Positions 27,463 through 40,026 are shown, numbered from the stretch's first letter. The stretch is 64,000 nt of DNA from Agrobacterium sp. a22-2 (GCF_012276985.1 NZ_JAAXMM010000002.1:186001-250000); one strand, 5' to 3'. Numbers and translations: made by a program. Notes: a model not told the origin generated them from the letters alone.

Positions 27463-28209
27463 ATGGCTGGCCATTCACAGTTTAAAAACATCATGCACCG
27501 CAAGGGAAAACAGGATTCCGTGCGGTCGAAAATGTTCTCCAAGCTGGCGCGCGAAATCACCGTCGCGGCGAAGTCGGGTCTGCCTGACCCGGCCATGAAT
27601 GCCAGCCTGCGCCTGGCGATCCAGAACGCCAAGGCGCAGTCGATGCCGAAAGACAATATCGACCGCGCCATCAAGAAGGCTTCGGGTTCCGATGGTGAAA
27701 ACTACGAAGAGGTCCGGTACGAAGGCTACGGCCCGGGCGGAGTCGCCGTCATCGTGGTCGCGCTGACCGACAACCGCAACCGTACCGCCTCCACCGTGCG
27801 CTCGACTTTCACCAAGGCCGGCGGGGCGCTCGGCGAAACGGGCTCGGTCTCCTTCTCCTTCGACCGGGTCGGCGAAATCAGCTACAAGCTGTCCGCCGGC
27901 AGTGCCGACAAGGTGATGGAAGCCGCCATCGAAGCCGGTGCCGAAGACGTCTCCACCGATGAGGATGGCCACACCATCATCTGCGCATTCGAAAGCATCG
28001 GCGAAGTCTCCAAGGCGCTGGAAGCCGTGCTGGGCGAAGCCGAGACCGTCAAGATCATCTGGAAGCCGCAGAACACCGTGCCGGTCGACGAAGAACGCGC
28101 CGTGTCGCTGATGAAGCTGATCGACACCCTGGAAGACGACGATGACGTGCAAACCGTCTTCTCGAACTTCGAAGTGTCTGATGAAGTGATGGCCAAGCTG
28201 TCGGCTTGA
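27463..28209 (+). CDS. yebC: YebC/PmpR family DNA-binding or translation factor
   Basis: 248 residues, full family length. The N-terminus [18 protein letters not shown] and the [12 protein letters not shown] segment are diagnostic. YebC proteins have been described as transcription regulators and more recently as ribosome-associated factors helping proline-rich stretches. In other bacteria yebC often neighbours ruvC; here it stands alone with its own terminator. Confidence 0.95.
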   Translation: MAGHSQFKNIMHRKGKQDSVRSKMFSKLAREITVAAKSGLPDPAMNASLRLAIQNAKAQSMPKDNIDRAIKKASGSDGENYEEVRYEGYGPGGVAVIVVALTDNRNRTASTVRSTFTKAGGALGETGSVSFSFDRVGEISYKLSAGSADKVMEAAIEAGAEDVSTDEDGHTIICAFESIGEVSKALEAVLGEAETVKIIWKPQNTVPVDEERAVSLMKLIDTLEDDDDVQTVFSNFEVSDEVMAKLSA

Positions 28210-28234
28210 TTGCGGGGGACCAAAGCGAACTTGA

Positions 28235-28264
28235 AGCTCGGCACCTGAGAATGCCGGGCTTTTT
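28235..28264 (+). terminator. Rho-independent terminator of yebC
   Basis: AGCTCGGCA/TGCCGGGCT hairpin (one G-T pair) with TTTTT, 26 bases past the yebC stop. Confidence 0.8.
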
Positions 28265-28289
28265 GTTTAGCTGATGGTGAGGCGTTTCG

Positions 28290-28610
28290 ATGAAAAAGAT
28301 TCTCTTCGTTTGCAGTCAGAACAAGCTTCGTAGCCCCACTGCTGAACAGGTTTTTGCAGACTGGCCAGGTATCGAAACACTCTCTGCCGGCACGAACAAT
28401 GACGCCGAGAATCCTTTGTCGGACGAAGAGATTGAATGGGCTGACATCATCTTTGTGATGGAGAAGGCCCATCGTAACAAGATGCAACAGAAGTACCGAT
28501 CAGCCTTGAAAGATAAGAGACTGATATGCCTTCATATTCCGGATGAGTATGATTACATGGATCCGGCACTCGTCCTCCTGCTGAAAGCAAAAGTACCACA
28601 ATATCTGTAG
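28290..28610 (+). CDS. Low-molecular-weight protein tyrosine phosphatase-like protein (COG4551)
   Basis: 106 residues. The phosphate-binding loop CSQNKLRS at residues 9-16 fits the CX5R(S/T) signature, and DEYDYMDP near residues 87-94 supplies the general-acid aspartate. It is shorter than classical LMW phosphatases (about 150) and matches the compact COG4551 group. Base composition is clearly poorer in GC than its neighbours (below 50% by eye), suggesting recent transfer. It starts 26 bases after the yebC terminator. Confidence 0.8.
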   Translation: MKKILFVCSQNKLRSPTAEQVFADWPGIETLSAGTNNDAENPLSDEEIEWADIIFVMEKAHRNKMQQKYRSALKDKRLICLHIPDEYDYMDPALVLLLKAKVPQYL

Positions 28611-28654
28611 GTGCTTGCCTGCCGATTTTTTTATACGTGCGCCCACGGCGGCGA

Positions 28655-28684
28655 GGCCCGCCTCGGGCCGATGGAGTTCGGCCC
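28655..28684. repeat. Overlapping palindromes downstream of the phosphatase-like gene
   Basis: GGCCCG-CCT-CGGGCC (28655-28669) and GGGCCGA-TGGAGT-TCGGCCC (28665-28684) share bases and so are mutually exclusive hairpins. No T run follows directly. They may be a remnant repeat or the glmM terminator region. Confidence 0.4.
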
Positions 28685-28740
28685 TCAGCACCTAGGCAGC
28701 TGTGGTTTTATGAGATCTATAAAATAGGATCAGGCGGACC

Positions 28741-30093
28741 TCACGCCGCGACCTTGGCCTGGGAAATCACGCCGATCAGGTCGTTGACGATGCGCTCGAT
28801 CTGGCTGCGGTCGTCGCCTTCAGCCATGACGCGGATCAGCGGTTCGGTGCCGGAGGGGCGGATGACCAGGCGGCCGTTGCGCGATAGCTCGCTCTCGGCA
28901 TCGGCGATGGCCTGCAGGACCTTGGTGTCTTCCAGCGGCTTGCCGCCGGAAATACGCACATTGCGCAAGAGCTGCGGGACGGGATCGAAACGGTGGCAGA
29001 TCTCGCTGACCGTCTTGCCGGTGCGCTTGACGGCCGACAGCACCTGCAGGGCTGCCACCAGGCCATCGCCGGTGGTGCCGAAATCCGACAGCACGATATG
29101 GCCGGACTGTTCGCCGCCGACGTTGAAATTGTTCTGGCGCATATGCTCGACCACGTAGCGGTCACCGACCTTGGTGCGGGCCAGCGACATGCCCTTATCG
29201 CCGAGGAAGCGTTCCAGGCCGAGATTGGACATGACGGTGGCCACGATGCCGCCGCCCTTCAGGGTGCCCTCGTTGGCCCAGCTCTCGGCAATCACCGCCA
29301 TCAGCTGGTCGCCATCGACGATCGCACCGTTCTCGTCGATGATGATGACGCGATCGGCGTCGCCGTCGAGCGCGATGCCGATATCGGCGCGGATCTCATG
29401 CACCTTCTTCTGCAGGGCGGAGGGATGGGTCGAGCCGCATTCCAGATTGATATTGGTGCCGTTCGGCGTGTTGCCGATCGTCACGACCTCGGCACCGAGT
29501 TCCCAGAGGGCTGCCGGCGCCACCTTGTAGGCGGCTCCATTGGCGCAATCGATGGCGATCCTCAGCCCATTCAGCGTGACATCGCGGGGCAGGGTGCGTT
29601 TGACGAATTCGATATAGCGATAGATGTCGCCGTCGACGCGCTTGGCGCGGCCGATATCCTCGGCCTTGGCGAGCTGCGCATAGAGGTCCTGGTCGAGCAG
29701 CGCCTCGATCTGCGCCTCGATCTCGTCGGAAAGCTTGTAACCGTCAGGGCCGAACAGCTTGATGCCATTGTCGGCAAAGGGATTGTGCGAGGCGGAAATC
29801 ATCACGCCGATATCGGCGCGCAGCGAGCGGGTCAGCATGGCGACGGCCGGCGTCGGAATGGGGCCGAGCAGGAAGACGTCGAGGCCGGCGGCGGTGAAGC
29901 CGGCGACCAGCGCGTTTTCCAGCATGTAGCCGGACAGCCGCGTATCCTTGCCGATCACCACCCGGTGGCGATGGTGGCCGCGCCGGAAAATCGTGCCGAC
30001 GGCGATGCCGACCCGCATGGCCAGATCAGGGGTCATCGGAAACAGGTTGGACTGCCCGCGGATCCCGTCCGTTCCAAAATAGCGTCGTGTCAT
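28741..30093 (-). CDS. glmM: Phosphoglucosamine mutase
   Basis: 450 residues from the ATG at 30093 ([13 protein letters not shown]). The phosphoserine is S102 in ISASHNP, the metal loop DGDADR lies near residue 245, and GGEQSGHI near 325 binds the sugar. It turns glucosamine 6-phosphate into glucosamine 1-phosphate for UDP-GlcNAc, feeding peptidoglycan and LPS. It is the last gene of the long envelope cluster and follows ftsH by 215 bases, with a terminator between. Confidence 0.97.
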   Translation of the reverse strand: MTRRYFGTDGIRGQSNLFPMTPDLAMRVGIAVGTIFRRGHHRHRVVIGKDTRLSGYMLENALVAGFTAAGLDVFLLGPIPTPAVAMLTRSLRADIGVMISASHNPFADNGIKLFGPDGYKLSDEIEAQIEALLDQDLYAQLAKAEDIGRAKRVDGDIYRYIEFVKRTLPRDVTLNGLRIAIDCANGAAYKVAPAALWELGAEVVTIGNTPNGTNINLECGSTHPSALQKKVHEIRADIGIALDGDADRVIIIDENGAIVDGDQLMAVIAESWANEGTLKGGGIVATVMSNLGLERFLGDKGMSLARTKVGDRYVVEHMRQNNFNVGGEQSGHIVLSDFGTTGDGLVAALQVLSAVKRTGKTVSEICHRFDPVPQLLRNVRISGGKPLEDTKVLQAIADAESELSRNGRLVIRPSGTEPLIRVMAEGDDRSQIERIVNDLIGVISQAKVAA

Positions 30094-30250
30094 GGGTTCT
30101 CCCGAAAATCCTGTCGTCCGCGCCATCGCAGGTGCCGCATCCGATCGGCAGGCGAAGATATCGCGCGGTTATCAATCGCCGCTCATCGCATAATTCGCAG
30201 CGCCAAGCACGTAAATTACCATCAAAATCGATTATAACCCGTTACCGGAA

Positions 30251-30290
30251 AACAAAAGGGCCATGCGCCTTTCAGCACATGGCCCTGTTT
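30251..30290. terminator. Rho-independent terminator after ftsH
   Basis: AGGGCCATG/CATGGCCCT hairpin with TTTTGTTTT on the minus strand, about 20 bases past the ftsH stop; the plus strand also ends in TGTTTTA. Confidence 0.8.
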
Positions 30291-30308
30291 TACTCAATCG
30301 TAACCGGC

Positions 30309-32258
<1,950 letters not shown>

Positions 32259-32380
32259 TGAACTCCCCAGGAATGTGCTCAGCGCGCAGGGCGGCTGCTT
32301 TATGTTGCTGTAACATAGGATTGCAGAGCGTCCTTGCCAAGGCAAACCGCGCCGCCATCTGTGTTTTCCGTCAATAAGCC

Positions 32381-33685
32381 CTAAAACGGCGGCGGCAAAT
32401 AGCCGTCGCGACCGAATATAGTTGCCATGGCATCGGCCAGTTGCAGATCGAAGCGCGGCAGGAAAAGATCATAAGGGGCGATCCGGGCGGAGATCCGCGC
32501 CTCGTGCGGCGCGACAGGCTGGCCGTCATCGCCGCGGCTGACGCGCGGCAAGCCCTTGCGGGCAAGGCGAGCCAGCCCCGGCGGCAGGTGACCAACAAGC
32601 TTGGGACTGTCGCCGTCGCCTTCGACGGTAAGGAGCTGATCCGAGAGATTGGCAATGTCGAACCGGTCGTCCCATAGGCCAACTTCGCCCGGCGCTATTG
32701 CCAGCGGCAAAATACCGCGGTTCTCGCGCAGGACGAACAGGCCGTCGCGGCCATGGGCAAGCACCGTGCGTCCTGACGTCAACTGGCCTCCGGGCGGTCG
32801 GCGAAGGAAGGCCATGACGCGGTCCATGCTGTCGCGGCCGGGACCATGGACACGACCGCCGACCGTGGCGATGGCCGCGCCCAGCGCATGACGCAGATCG
32901 TCGTCGGGCTCTGCCAGGCCGGCCGGCGCAATCTGCAAGACGGCGCCGGCGATGGCTTTTGCATGGCTGCGGAGCCGGTCGGCGGCGCGGGCTGACAGGG
33001 CGAGCCGCCGGGCTGCCGGTTGCGGGTCCAGCGCCGGCAGGCCGGTCCCGGCGAAGGTCTGGCGCGTCCGGACGCGTTCGTAGCGGGTATCCGTATTGCT
33101 CGGATCGTCGATCCAGCCCGTGCCGCTATCGCTCAGCAGTCGCCGGATGTCGGCGCGCCGGCAGGCGAGCAGGGGCCGGGCGATCCAGATGCGGCGGTCA
33201 TACAGCACGGCATCGGCCATGCCAGCGAGACCGGCGGCGCCATGGTCATCGCTTCGGGCGGCGCGCATGGCGATGGTCTCGGCCTGGTCTTCGGCCGTAT
33301 GGGCGGTCAGGATGAGGGTGGCGCCAAGCTCGACGGCGGCATCCGCCAGCAGGCGGTAGCGTGCGTTCCGGGCGGCGGCAGAAATGCCGGTTGCCGGTTT
33401 CTCACCGTGCCAGCGGCGGATGCGGTGGGGAATGCCGAGCCTGGCGCAGAGTCTTGCCACGTCTTCGGCCTCGGCTGCGGAATTGCCGCGCAGGGCATGG
33501 TCGATCGTGGCGGCGGTCAATGTGACGTGGGGGAACGAATTGTCGCGCAAAGCCTGATGCAGAGCAATCAGCAGGCCGGTCGAATCGCTGCCGCCGGAGA
33601 TGGCGACGAGCAGGCGGGTCGGATGTCGCAGGCTGCGCAGGAACTGAAGGGTGGCATTTTCAGGAGAAAGAGAGGCGTTGCTCAC
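32381..33685 (-). CDS. tilS: tRNA(Ile)-lysidine synthetase
   Basis: 434 residues if started at the GTG at 33685 ([15 protein letters not shown]), 16 bases after the cpoB stop; an ATG at 33760 inside cpoB is the alternative, and neither has a strong ribosome site. The PP-loop AISGGSDST is near residue 28-36. The enzyme attaches lysine to C34 of the AUA-reading tRNA-Ile, changing codon and amino-acid identity. The place between cpoB and ftsH is the usual alphaproteobacterial order. Confidence 0.92.
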   Translation of the reverse strand: MSNASLSPENATLQFLRSLRHPTRLLVAISGGSDSTGLLIALHQALRDNSFPHVTLTAATIDHALRGNSAAEAEDVARLCARLGIPHRIRRWHGEKPATGISAAARNARYRLLADAAVELGATLILTAHTAEDQAETIAMRAARSDDHGAAGLAGMADAVLYDRRIWIARPLLACRRADIRRLLSDSGTGWIDDPSNTDTRYERVRTRQTFAGTGLPALDPQPAARRLALSARAADRLRSHAKAIAGAVLQIAPAGLAEPDDDLRHALGAAIATVGGRVHGPGRDSMDRVMAFLRRPPGGQLTSGRTVLAHGRDGLFVLRENRGILPLAIAPGEVGLWDDRFDIANLSDQLLTVEGDGDSPKLVGHLPPGLARLARKGLPRVSRGDDGQPVAPHEARISARIAPYDLFLPRFDLQLADAMATIFGRDGYLPPPF

Positions 33686-33701
33686 GGGCGGCGGCGCTTG
33701 A

Positions 33702-34667
33702 TCAGCAGGCCAGCCGCTTTTGTTCGCTGGTCGCCTTGCCAAGGACAGCGCGCGAGGCACTGGGATAACGCTTCGACACTTCGCGCAGGGTGGCGCAGGC
33801 GGTGTCCTTGTTGTCGAGGGCGGCCAGCGACATGCCGAGCTTCAGCAGCATTTCCGGCGCCTTGGCCGATTTGCCATAGGCCTGGTGGGCGTTGAGGAAG
33901 GTCTTGGCCGCATTGCCGAAATCGCCCTGCGAATATTGCGCCTCGCCGAGCCAGAAATTGGCATCCGCTGCCTTGGCACTCTTGGGATAGCGGGCCAGGA
34001 AATCATTGAATTCCGTTTCGGCAAGACCGTAGTCGCCGGACAGCACATGGCCGTAGGCCACCTGGTAGACATCGGCCTCGCGGTCGAGCGAGGCAACTTT
34101 CGGGGCGTTGGTGGTTTCCACGCCGGGGAGGCTGGCATTTGCGCCGGCCTCTCCGTTGAGGGTTGCCGCGCGCGGCATGCCGTTGGCGTCCAGCTCGATC
34201 GAGCCCAGAACGGTCTCCGGCGGCGCCTGTCCAGCCCCGGTGTCCCGGGACACTGCGGTGTCCTGGGACTGGGTGATGATATCGGTCACCGAGCTTCCCT
34301 GATCGGGCGTGACATTGCGGGCGACCGGCGTGTCGCGCGGGCGGGTCGCGCCGGTCTCGCTCTTTTCCAGCTCCTGGAAGCGGAATTCGTTGTCTTCCTG
34401 AGTCTTGCGCATCTGTTCCTGCATCTGCAGGATCTGGAAGCTCATTTCCTCGATCCGGCCGTTCAGGGCGCGGATTTCCTCTTCCAGCTGCTGAACGCGG
34501 ACGGCGGGGTCCGCCAATTGCACCAGCTGAACCGGCTGCCCGGCTTGCGCCCTTGCCGATGCCTTGGGCGCACCGTCCATCGGCAGGAGCGGCAAGGAAC
34601 TTGCGCTGCCATGCAAGCCAACGAATGCTGCCAGCCCCAGCATCCCGGCCATGACAAGTTTCTTCAT
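33702..34667 (-). CDS. cpoB: Tol-Pal system protein CpoB (YbgF)
   Basis: 321 residues from the ATG at 34667, with an AGGAAAG ribosome site. A signal peptide (about 1-22) is followed by a coiled coil (about 55-95, the trimerisation helix), a low-complexity linker, and TPR repeats in the last 130 residues (YQVAYGHVLSGDYGLAE, FWLGEAQYSQGDFGNA). In E. coli CpoB coordinates PBP1B and Tol during constriction. It is separated from pal by a clear terminator, so it may have its own promoter. Confidence 0.92.
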   Translation of the reverse strand: MKKLVMAGMLGLAAFVGLHGSASSLPLLPMDGAPKASARAQAGQPVQLVQLADPAVRVQQLEEEIRALNGRIEEMSFQILQMQEQMRKTQEDNEFRFQELEKSETGATRPRDTPVARNVTPDQGSSVTDIITQSQDTAVSRDTGAGQAPPETVLGSIELDANGMPRAATLNGEAGANASLPGVETTNAPKVASLDREADVYQVAYGHVLSGDYGLAETEFNDFLARYPKSAKAADANFWLGEAQYSQGDFGNAAKTFLNAHQAYGKSAKAPEMLLKLGMSLAALDNKDTACATLREVSKRYPSASRAVLGKATSEQKRLAC

Positions 34668-34775
34668 GTCGTTCTTTCCTGTTTCGAGTTTGATCCAAGC
34701 GCCGCAACGGCGCGGACAGGAGTTTTTCCAATTGCCCGCAAAAAGCAACTGAAGTTCGGCCAAAGTGTGGACAAA

Positions 34776-34800
34776 AGCAAAAGGCGGCCTTTCGGCCGCC
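34776..34800 (-). terminator. Rho-independent terminator of the tol-pal operon
   Basis: GGCGGCC-GAAA-GGCCGCC on the minus strand, followed by TTTTGCTTTT, 30 bases past the pal stop. The GAAA tetraloop makes it especially stable. Confidence 0.85.
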
Positions 34801-34829
34801 CCGCTCATCCCATCCGAAACGGATGCACT

Positions 34830-35360
34830 TTACATTCCGGCGCCGCCGAGAACCGTCACGGCGCGGCGGTTCTGCGACCAGCAGGAAATGTCGTCGCAGA
34901 CCGCGACCGGCCGTTCCTTGCCGTAGGAAATGGTCTTCATGCGCTGGGCAGGAACACCCTGCGAGGCCAGGAAGTCGCGGGTGGCGGCGGCACGGCGTGC
35001 GCCGAGTGCCAGGTTGTATTCGCGGGTGCCGCGTTCGTCGGCATGGCCTTCAACGGTAATGGCATATTGCGGATACTTGGCCAGCCACTGCGCCTGACGG
35101 GTCAGGATGCCCTGGGCGTCGGCACGGATCGAGGACGAATCGGTGTCGAAGAAGATCCGGTCGCCGACATTGACGGTGAAGTCCTGGGTCGAGCCGGGCG
35201 TCGCGGCGCCGGCGCCAAGGCCGAGTTCGGACGCGCTGTTCGGCAGGTTCTTCTTCGAGGCGCAACCAGCCAGTGCCAGCGTCATGGCGATGGCCACGAT
35301 CACCGGATTGGTTGCCAGCTGCTGCATACGGCTTTTCGCCGGAGTGTGAATGCGGCTCAT
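34830..35360 (-). CDS. pal: Peptidoglycan-associated lipoprotein Pal
   Basis: 176 residues from the ATG at 35360, which has a perfect AAGGAGA ribosome site. A lipoprotein signal ends in the lipobox LAGC (about residues 27-30). The OmpA-like domain (about 65-175) shows VEGHADERGTREYNLALG, the peptidoglycan-binding signature. Pal anchors the outer membrane to the wall and is moved to the septum by TolQRAB. A CDDISCW cysteine pair near the end is typical of alphaproteobacterial Pal. Confidence 0.96.
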   Translation of the reverse strand: MSRIHTPAKSRMQQLATNPVIVAIAMTLALAGCASKKNLPNSASELGLGAGAATPGSTQDFTVNVGDRIFFDTDSSSIRADAQGILTRQAQWLAKYPQYAITVEGHADERGTREYNLALGARRAAATRDFLASQGVPAQRMKTISYGKERPVAVCDDISCWSQNRRAVTVLGGAGM

Positions 35361-35529
35361 CGCCGGTCTCCTTGCATTGTCCATTAGGGTTGCCGAACAA
35401 TAACCATTCTCGGTTAACCGGCCTCAAACGAACGTGGTTAATTTTGTCTAAAATCGCGCCCTATCAGGGTTCTTACACGAGACTTTGCGGCAACAAAGAG
35501 GCAGAGCGCCTCTCGGCTATTCTAACATC

Positions 35530-36837
35530 CTATTCCAGCAGCGGCGACCAGGCCGGGTCGGATGCGTAGGTCGGCGTGCGCACCAGCTGTTCATTGTAGC
35601 CGGTCAGGTCGATCGAGTACATCTGAGGGCCACCGGCACCGGCAGACTGGCGGAAGAACATCAGCACGCGGCCGTTCGGTGCCCAGGTCGGGCCTTCGTT
35701 GTGGAAGCCGGTGGTCAGGATGCGCTCGCCCGAACCGTCGGTCTTCATCACGCCGATCGAGAATTTGCCGCCGGACTGCTTGGTGAAGGCGATAAGATCG
35801 CCGCGCGGCGACCAGACCGGCGTGGAATAGGACCCGTCGCCGAACGAGATGCGCTGCTGGCCGGAGCCGTCGGCGCCCATGACGTAGAGCTGCTGGCGGC
35901 CGCCGCGGTCGCTTTCAAAGACGATGCGGCTACCGTCCGGCGAGTAGGACGGCGAGGTATCGATGGCCGCCGTGTTGGTCAGGCGGGTCGTGGTGCGCGA
36001 GCGCAGGTCCATGGTGTAGATGTTGGAATTGCCGTCCTGCTGCAGGCTCATGATGACCTTCTGGCCATCGGGAGAGAAGCGCGGGCTGAAGGTCATGCCA
36101 GGGAAATTGCCGACCACCTCGCGCTGTCCGGTTTCCAGCTGCAGCAGATAGACGCGCGGCTGCTGGCCTTCAAACGACATGTAGGTCACTTCCTGGCGGC
36201 TCGGCGAAAAGCGCGGCGTCAGGACGATGTCCTTGGTGCCGGTCAGCATGCGGACATTCTCGCCGTCCTGGTCCATGATGGCGAGCTGGCGCTTGCGGTC
36301 GACCTTGGAGCCGCTTTCCGAGACGAAGACGATGCGGGTATCGAAATAGCCCTTTTCGCCGGTGATGCGCTCATAGATCGCGTCGGCGATAATATGGGCG
36401 ACGCGGCGCCAGTTTTCCGGCTGGGTGAAGAACTGCTGGCCGGTCATCTGCTGGCCGGCGAAGGTGTCCCACAGGCGGAACTCGGCGCGCAGGCGACCAT
36501 CGGCCTCCTTGGTGATGCGGCCGACGACCAGTGCCTGGGCGTTGACGACCTTCCAGTCCTCAAAGCGCGGTGCCTGGTCGGGATTGGAGATCTTCTCGAT
36601 GAAGGCGGCCCGGTTGACCGGAGCAAACAGGCCCGAGCGCTTGAGGTCGGCTTCGACGACAGCGGAGATCTTGGCACCGATGCCATCGCCCGACACGAAG
36701 TCGGTGATGGCGATCGGCATGGGCTCGACATTGCCCTTGTTGATGTTGATCTCGACCACGGCCGCAGCCGGTGTCGCAAAGGCGCCCGCGAGACCGGCAA
36801 CGACGATCAGGAGGCGAAAGAGAGAGAATGTCTTCAT
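35530..36837 (-). CDS. tolB: Tol-Pal system beta-propeller protein TolB
   Basis: 435 residues from the ATG at 36837. A Sec signal peptide (about 1-28, ending ATPAAA) precedes an N-terminal alpha/beta domain (about 30-160) and a six-bladed WD-like propeller with repeated blades such as [11 protein letters not shown] and [12 protein letters not shown]. TolB is periplasmic and binds Pal. It lies 20 bases after tolA and 169 bases before pal. Confidence 0.96.
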   Translation of the reverse strand: MKTFSLFRLLIVVAGLAGAFATPAAAVVEININKGNVEPMPIAITDFVSGDGIGAKISAVVEADLKRSGLFAPVNRAAFIEKISNPDQAPRFEDWKVVNAQALVVGRITKEADGRLRAEFRLWDTFAGQQMTGQQFFTQPENWRRVAHIIADAIYERITGEKGYFDTRIVFVSESGSKVDRKRQLAIMDQDGENVRMLTGTKDIVLTPRFSPSRQEVTYMSFEGQQPRVYLLQLETGQREVVGNFPGMTFSPRFSPDGQKVIMSLQQDGNSNIYTMDLRSRTTTRLTNTAAIDTSPSYSPDGSRIVFESDRGGRQQLYVMGADGSGQQRISFGDGSYSTPVWSPRGDLIAFTKQSGGKFSIGVMKTDGSGERILTTGFHNEGPTWAPNGRVLMFFRQSAGAGGPQMYSIDLTGYNEQLVRTPTYASDPAWSPLLE

Positions 36838-36857
36838 AAGGGCAAGCCTTTCAGCTC

Positions 36858-37970
36858 TTACAGCAATTCGCTTGGATCGAAATGGACGATCACTTCGGAC
36901 CAAGCATCATATTTGTCTCTGGGAAGGTTCTTAAAGGGCGCCGATTTGAGGACGGCGCGCTTGGCGCCACCCATCAGCACCCGCTGTGCGGATGGCGAAC
37001 CGCCGCTGGCGGACACTTCGGGGTCCCCGACCAGCATGCCATCCTGGTCGAGGCTGAACTTCACGGTGATCTGGATGCCGTCGGCATCGGCAATGCCGGA
37101 CATGATCGACCAGTTGTTCTGGATCTGGCCGCGAAGCGCGTCCATCTCGCTCTGGCTGAGCTTGGTTCCGGTGGTCTTCTTGCCGCCGGCCGAGGCCTTG
37201 TCGGGCGAGCGCTTGGCGCCGCCGCCGACGGCTTCGGTCTTGTTCAGCAGGGCCGCCACTTCGTCGGCATTGAAATCGCTCTCCTTGGAGGATTTCGACT
37301 TGGCGGTTTCCTGGGCCTTGTCGGATTGCTTGCGGTCCGGGGTCTTGGCGGTCTGGGCTTCGGCGGGCTTGGTCTCGGCGGGCTTTGCCTCGGCCACCTT
37401 GGTCGGCTCCGGCTTCGGCTTGGAAGCCGGCACTGGCACGTTTTCGGGTAGCGGGATTTCTTCGGCCTGGGCTTCTTCCGGCGGCTGTTCCTGCGGCGTC
37501 GGTTCGGGCTTGGTCTCCGGCGTCACCTCGCGCGGCGGCTCGGCCTTGGCGGCAACTTCCGTGGCCGGTGCCGTCACCGTTTCTTCCTTGGCGACTTCCT
37601 TGACGTCGTTGGTCTCGTCGTCGATCGTCGGCTGGACCTTCTCGACCTTTTCAGGCGCGGCCGCGGTCTCGGTGACCACGGGCTTGTTGATCGGCGTCGG
37701 CGGGGTCTTCAGGTCGACATCGTTGTCGCCGACGTTTTCGGCATTTTCGACGGGCGTCGGCTTCTTGGTCGGAACGGGGGCGGGCTTTTCGCTCAGCGGC
37801 GCGCTCTTGTCGCCCTGCTGGATCTGCGTCAGTTCCTCGATCGGCACGATATCGACAGGCAACGCTTCGACATCGGCGACCTCGAAAGAGGCCGGCGAGC
37901 CGAGCGACATCAGCGCGAATGCCAGCGCGGTGACGTGCAGAATAGCAGATGTGACAAGGCTGCCCTTCAT
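36858..37970 (-). CDS. tolA: Tol-Pal system protein TolA
   Basis: 370 residues. One membrane helix near the N-terminus (about 5-25) is followed by a long P/E/K/A-rich periplasmic stalk (about 50-260) and a small C-terminal domain (about 275-370) with [19 protein letters not shown] and a final [14 protein letters not shown]. TolA transmits proton-driven motion from TolQR to TolB-Pal. The stalk repeats make sequence identity low, so the assignment relies on position between tolR and tolB. Confidence 0.92.
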   Translation of the reverse strand: MKGSLVTSAILHVTALAFALMSLGSPASFEVADVEALPVDIVPIEELTQIQQGDKSAPLSEKPAPVPTKKPTPVENAENVGDNDVDLKTPPTPINKPVVTETAAAPEKVEKVQPTIDDETNDVKEVAKEETVTAPATEVAAKAEPPREVTPETKPEPTPQEQPPEEAQAEEIPLPENVPVPASKPKPEPTKVAEAKPAETKPAEAQTAKTPDRKQSDKAQETAKSKSSKESDFNADEVAALLNKTEAVGGGAKRSPDKASAGGKKTTGTKLSQSEMDALRGQIQNNWSIMSGIADADGIQITVKFSLDQDGMLVGDPEVSASGGSPSAQRVLMGGAKRAVLKSAPFKNLPRDKYDAWSEVIVHFDPSELL

Positions 37971-37979
37971 TGCGGCGGA

Positions 37980-38444
37980 TCACTCGTCCTGTTGTTGCAG
38001 TGTTACAAGGCCGATATTCTTGAAGCCGGCGGCAGAGATCTGCGCCATGACCTTCATGACAGTGCCGTAGGCGGCGGTCGTGTCGCCACGCACGTAAATG
38101 CGTTCATTGTAGCCGGTGGTGGCGATCGCCTCGAGTTTCGGAACCACTTCCTCCAGCGCGATAACGGATTCCTGCAGATAAATCTCACCCGCCGGATTGA
38201 CCGAAATGGTGATCGGCTGGGTATCGGAGTTCATCGCCTTGGCCTGGGTCTCGGGCAGGTCGATCGGCACGCCGACGGTCATCATCGGTGCGGCGACCAT
38301 GAAGATGATCAGCAACACCAGCATGACGTCGACCAGCGGCGTGACGTTGATTTCGCTGACCAGGCCGCGCTTGCCACCGCCGCGCCGCGACCGTCCGCGA
38401 CGACCGCCGCCTCCGCCGCCATTTCCTCCAGCTGCCATACCCAT
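37980..38444 (-). CDS. tolR: Tol-Pal system protein TolR (ExbD family)
   Basis: 154 residues. A glycine/arginine-rich lead (about 1-24) is followed by one membrane helix (about 32-52) containing the key aspartate in NVTPLVDVMLVLLIIF, then a periplasmic domain. The DVMLV aspartate is the proton-carrying residue of the stator. It starts 55 bases after tolQ and ends 9 bases before tolA. Confidence 0.95.
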   Translation of the reverse strand: MGMAAGGNGGGGGGRRGRSRRGGGKRGLVSEINVTPLVDVMLVLLIIFMVAAPMMTVGVPIDLPETQAKAMNSDTQPITISVNPAGEIYLQESVIALEEVVPKLEAIATTGYNERIYVRGDTTAAYGTVMKVMAQISAAGFKNIGLVTLQQQDE

Positions 38445-38499
38445 CGTCTAACCCTCAGCCTTCAAGCTTGTTTACTGCGCTGCCACTAACGCGCTGCCC

Positions 38500-39219
38500 T
38501 TACTGCGCGGCTTGACGCGGCTGCAGCTTCTCATCGATCTGGCGCGAAAGAATGGCAGAGAATTCGTCTGCAAAGCCTTCCATGCGCGCCGAGAGCTTGC
38601 CGGCCTCGCCGGAAAACTTGTTGTAGGCGATGACGGCGGGAATGGCGGCCACCAGGCCGATGGCGGTTGCCAGCAGCGCTTCGGCGATACCGGGCGCCAC
38701 GACCGCCAGGTTGGTGGACTTCGATCCGGCGATGGCCTGGAAGGAGGTCATGATGCCGACGACGGTGCCGAACAGGCCGATGAAGGGGCCGGCCGAGCCG
38801 ATGGTGGCCAGCGAACTGAGGCGCGCTTCCAGCGTTTCAGCCTCGCGGGCCAGCGTCACGTCCATGGCGCGGTCAATACGCATCTGCAGGCCGATCGGCG
38901 AACGGGCGCCGCGCTCGAAGCTTTTCTTCCACTCCCGCATGGCCGCCACGAAGATCGCCGCCATGCCGGTATTGGTGCGCTCGGCAAGCGTGCGATACAG
39001 CTCTTCGAGCGACTGGCCGGACCAGAACACCTGTTCGAACTGGTCGAACTGGCGCCGGGCGCGGGAAAAGCTCATGACTTTGTCGATCACGATCGCCCAG
39101 GTCCAGACCGATGCGGCGATCAGGCCGAGCATGACGAGTTTCACCACAAGGCCGGCCTGAATGAAAAGCGACCACAGACTTACATCATGGGTCGCCGCTG
39201 CCAATCCTACTTGTTCCAT
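38500..39219 (-). CDS. tolQ: Tol-Pal system protein TolQ (ExbB family)
   Basis: 239 residues from the ATG at 39219 ([12 protein letters not shown]). Three membrane helices (about 20-45, 130-155 and 165-190), with [14 protein letters not shown] in helix 2 and an alanine-rich [18 protein letters not shown] in helix 3, match the ExbB/TolQ channel. TolQR use the proton gradient to energise TolA. A CGCCCGG/CCGGGCG hairpin 26 bases upstream (39245-39265) may end the ybgC transcript. Confidence 0.95.
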   Translation of the reverse strand: MEQVGLAAATHDVSLWSLFIQAGLVVKLVMLGLIAASVWTWAIVIDKVMSFSRARRQFDQFEQVFWSGQSLEELYRTLAERTNTGMAAIFVAAMREWKKSFERGARSPIGLQMRIDRAMDVTLAREAETLEARLSSLATIGSAGPFIGLFGTVVGIMTSFQAIAGSKSTNLAVVAPGIAEALLATAIGLVAAIPAVIAYNKFSGEAGKLSARMEGFADEFSAILSRQIDEKLQPRQAAQ

Positions 39220-39460
39220 CGCTCTTTCGTCCCCGAAATCCAAACGCCCGGCGCGAGACCGGGCGATTCAAGTGGTATTACTGCCAAGATGTGTCCGGGG
39301 GCTTCCGTGGAACGCCCTGGTCTAGCCCCAAGCACCCAGTCTGCCTTCTTGCCTTCAAATTTGGTTAAAGGAAGGCGTGCACCGCACAAATCCAATTGGA
39401 GTGATTAAGACATCATTACGGTTAACGGAGCGTTAGCACCATAGTATTGCATATGATGCA

Positions 39461-39901
39461 TCATGCGAGAAACTTGGCGGCCAGTTCTTCCGGCAGTCTG
39501 CGAGGGCGGCCCTTGGCGTTGACAACGGCGATGATGACTGTGGCCAAGATCAACAGGCGGCCGCCGCTGCTGATCTGCTGCTTGAGAACCATCTTGGCGC
39601 CACCGGCCTTTTCGGTCGATGTCTCGATCAGCAGGATATCATCCATGCGCGCCGGGCTCTTGAAGTCGACCTCCATGCGATGCACGACGAACACCAGGCC
39701 CTCCGCATCGACCGTCTGCAGGGCACTTTGTTCCACCCCGAGACATCTCAGGTAATCCGTACGGCCGCGCTCCAGGAAGTGCAGGTAGCGGGCATGGTAG
39801 ACGAGGCCGGAAAAGTCGGTGTCCTCGTAATAAACCCGCTGGAACAACCGGTGTCCATTGTCGGACAGTTCGCCGCTCAACTGCGGACTGACATCTATCA
39901 T
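39461..39901 (-). CDS. ybgC: Tol-Pal-associated acyl-CoA thioesterase YbgC
   Basis: 146 residues from the ATG at 39901, preceded by AAGGA seven bases away. The hotdog-fold motif YYEDTDFSGLVYHARYL carries the catalytic aspartate. YbgC-type thioesterases hydrolyse acyl-CoA or acyl-ACP and interact with lipid synthesis enzymes at the inner membrane. It leads the tol cluster, 241 bases before tolQ, and is divergent from sqdB. Confidence 0.93.
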   Translation of the reverse strand: MIDVSPQLSGELSDNGHRLFQRVYYEDTDFSGLVYHARYLHFLERGRTDYLRCLGVEQSALQTVDAEGLVFVVHRMEVDFKSPARMDDILLIETSTEKAGGAKMVLKQQISSGGRLLILATVIIAVVNAKGRPRRLPEELAAKFLA

Positions 39902-39969
39902 CTTGTTATCCTTTACAGCAGTTTGGCCGGGGCCGAAGGGAGGGTCGACCTGGGCCGGCCGTTGTAGTT

Positions 39970-39987
39970 CTGTCACAAATCGGCATT
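39970..39987 (+). promoter_or_regulatory. Weak Pho-box-like site upstream of sqdB
   Basis: CTGTCAC at 39970-39976 matches the first half of the PhoB site (CTGTCAT); 11 bases on, CGGCATT is only a partial second half. It lies 40-57 bases before sqdB. Sulfolipid replaces phospholipid under phosphate limitation in rhizobia, which makes the site plausible, but the match is poor. Confidence 0.3.
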
Positions 39988-40026
39988 ATCACGGTCGTCT
40001 ATCACGTGACCACAGGAGACGATTCC

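Noticed and set aside
36858..37970. Repeat-rich DNA as a mobile or CRISPR-like array
   Set aside because: The repeats are the P/E/K/A-rich stalk of TolA and keep reading frame.
35485..38070. 861-codon plus-strand frame across tolB-tolA
   Set aside because: It is antisense to two certain Tol genes and shows no domain; a shadow frame.
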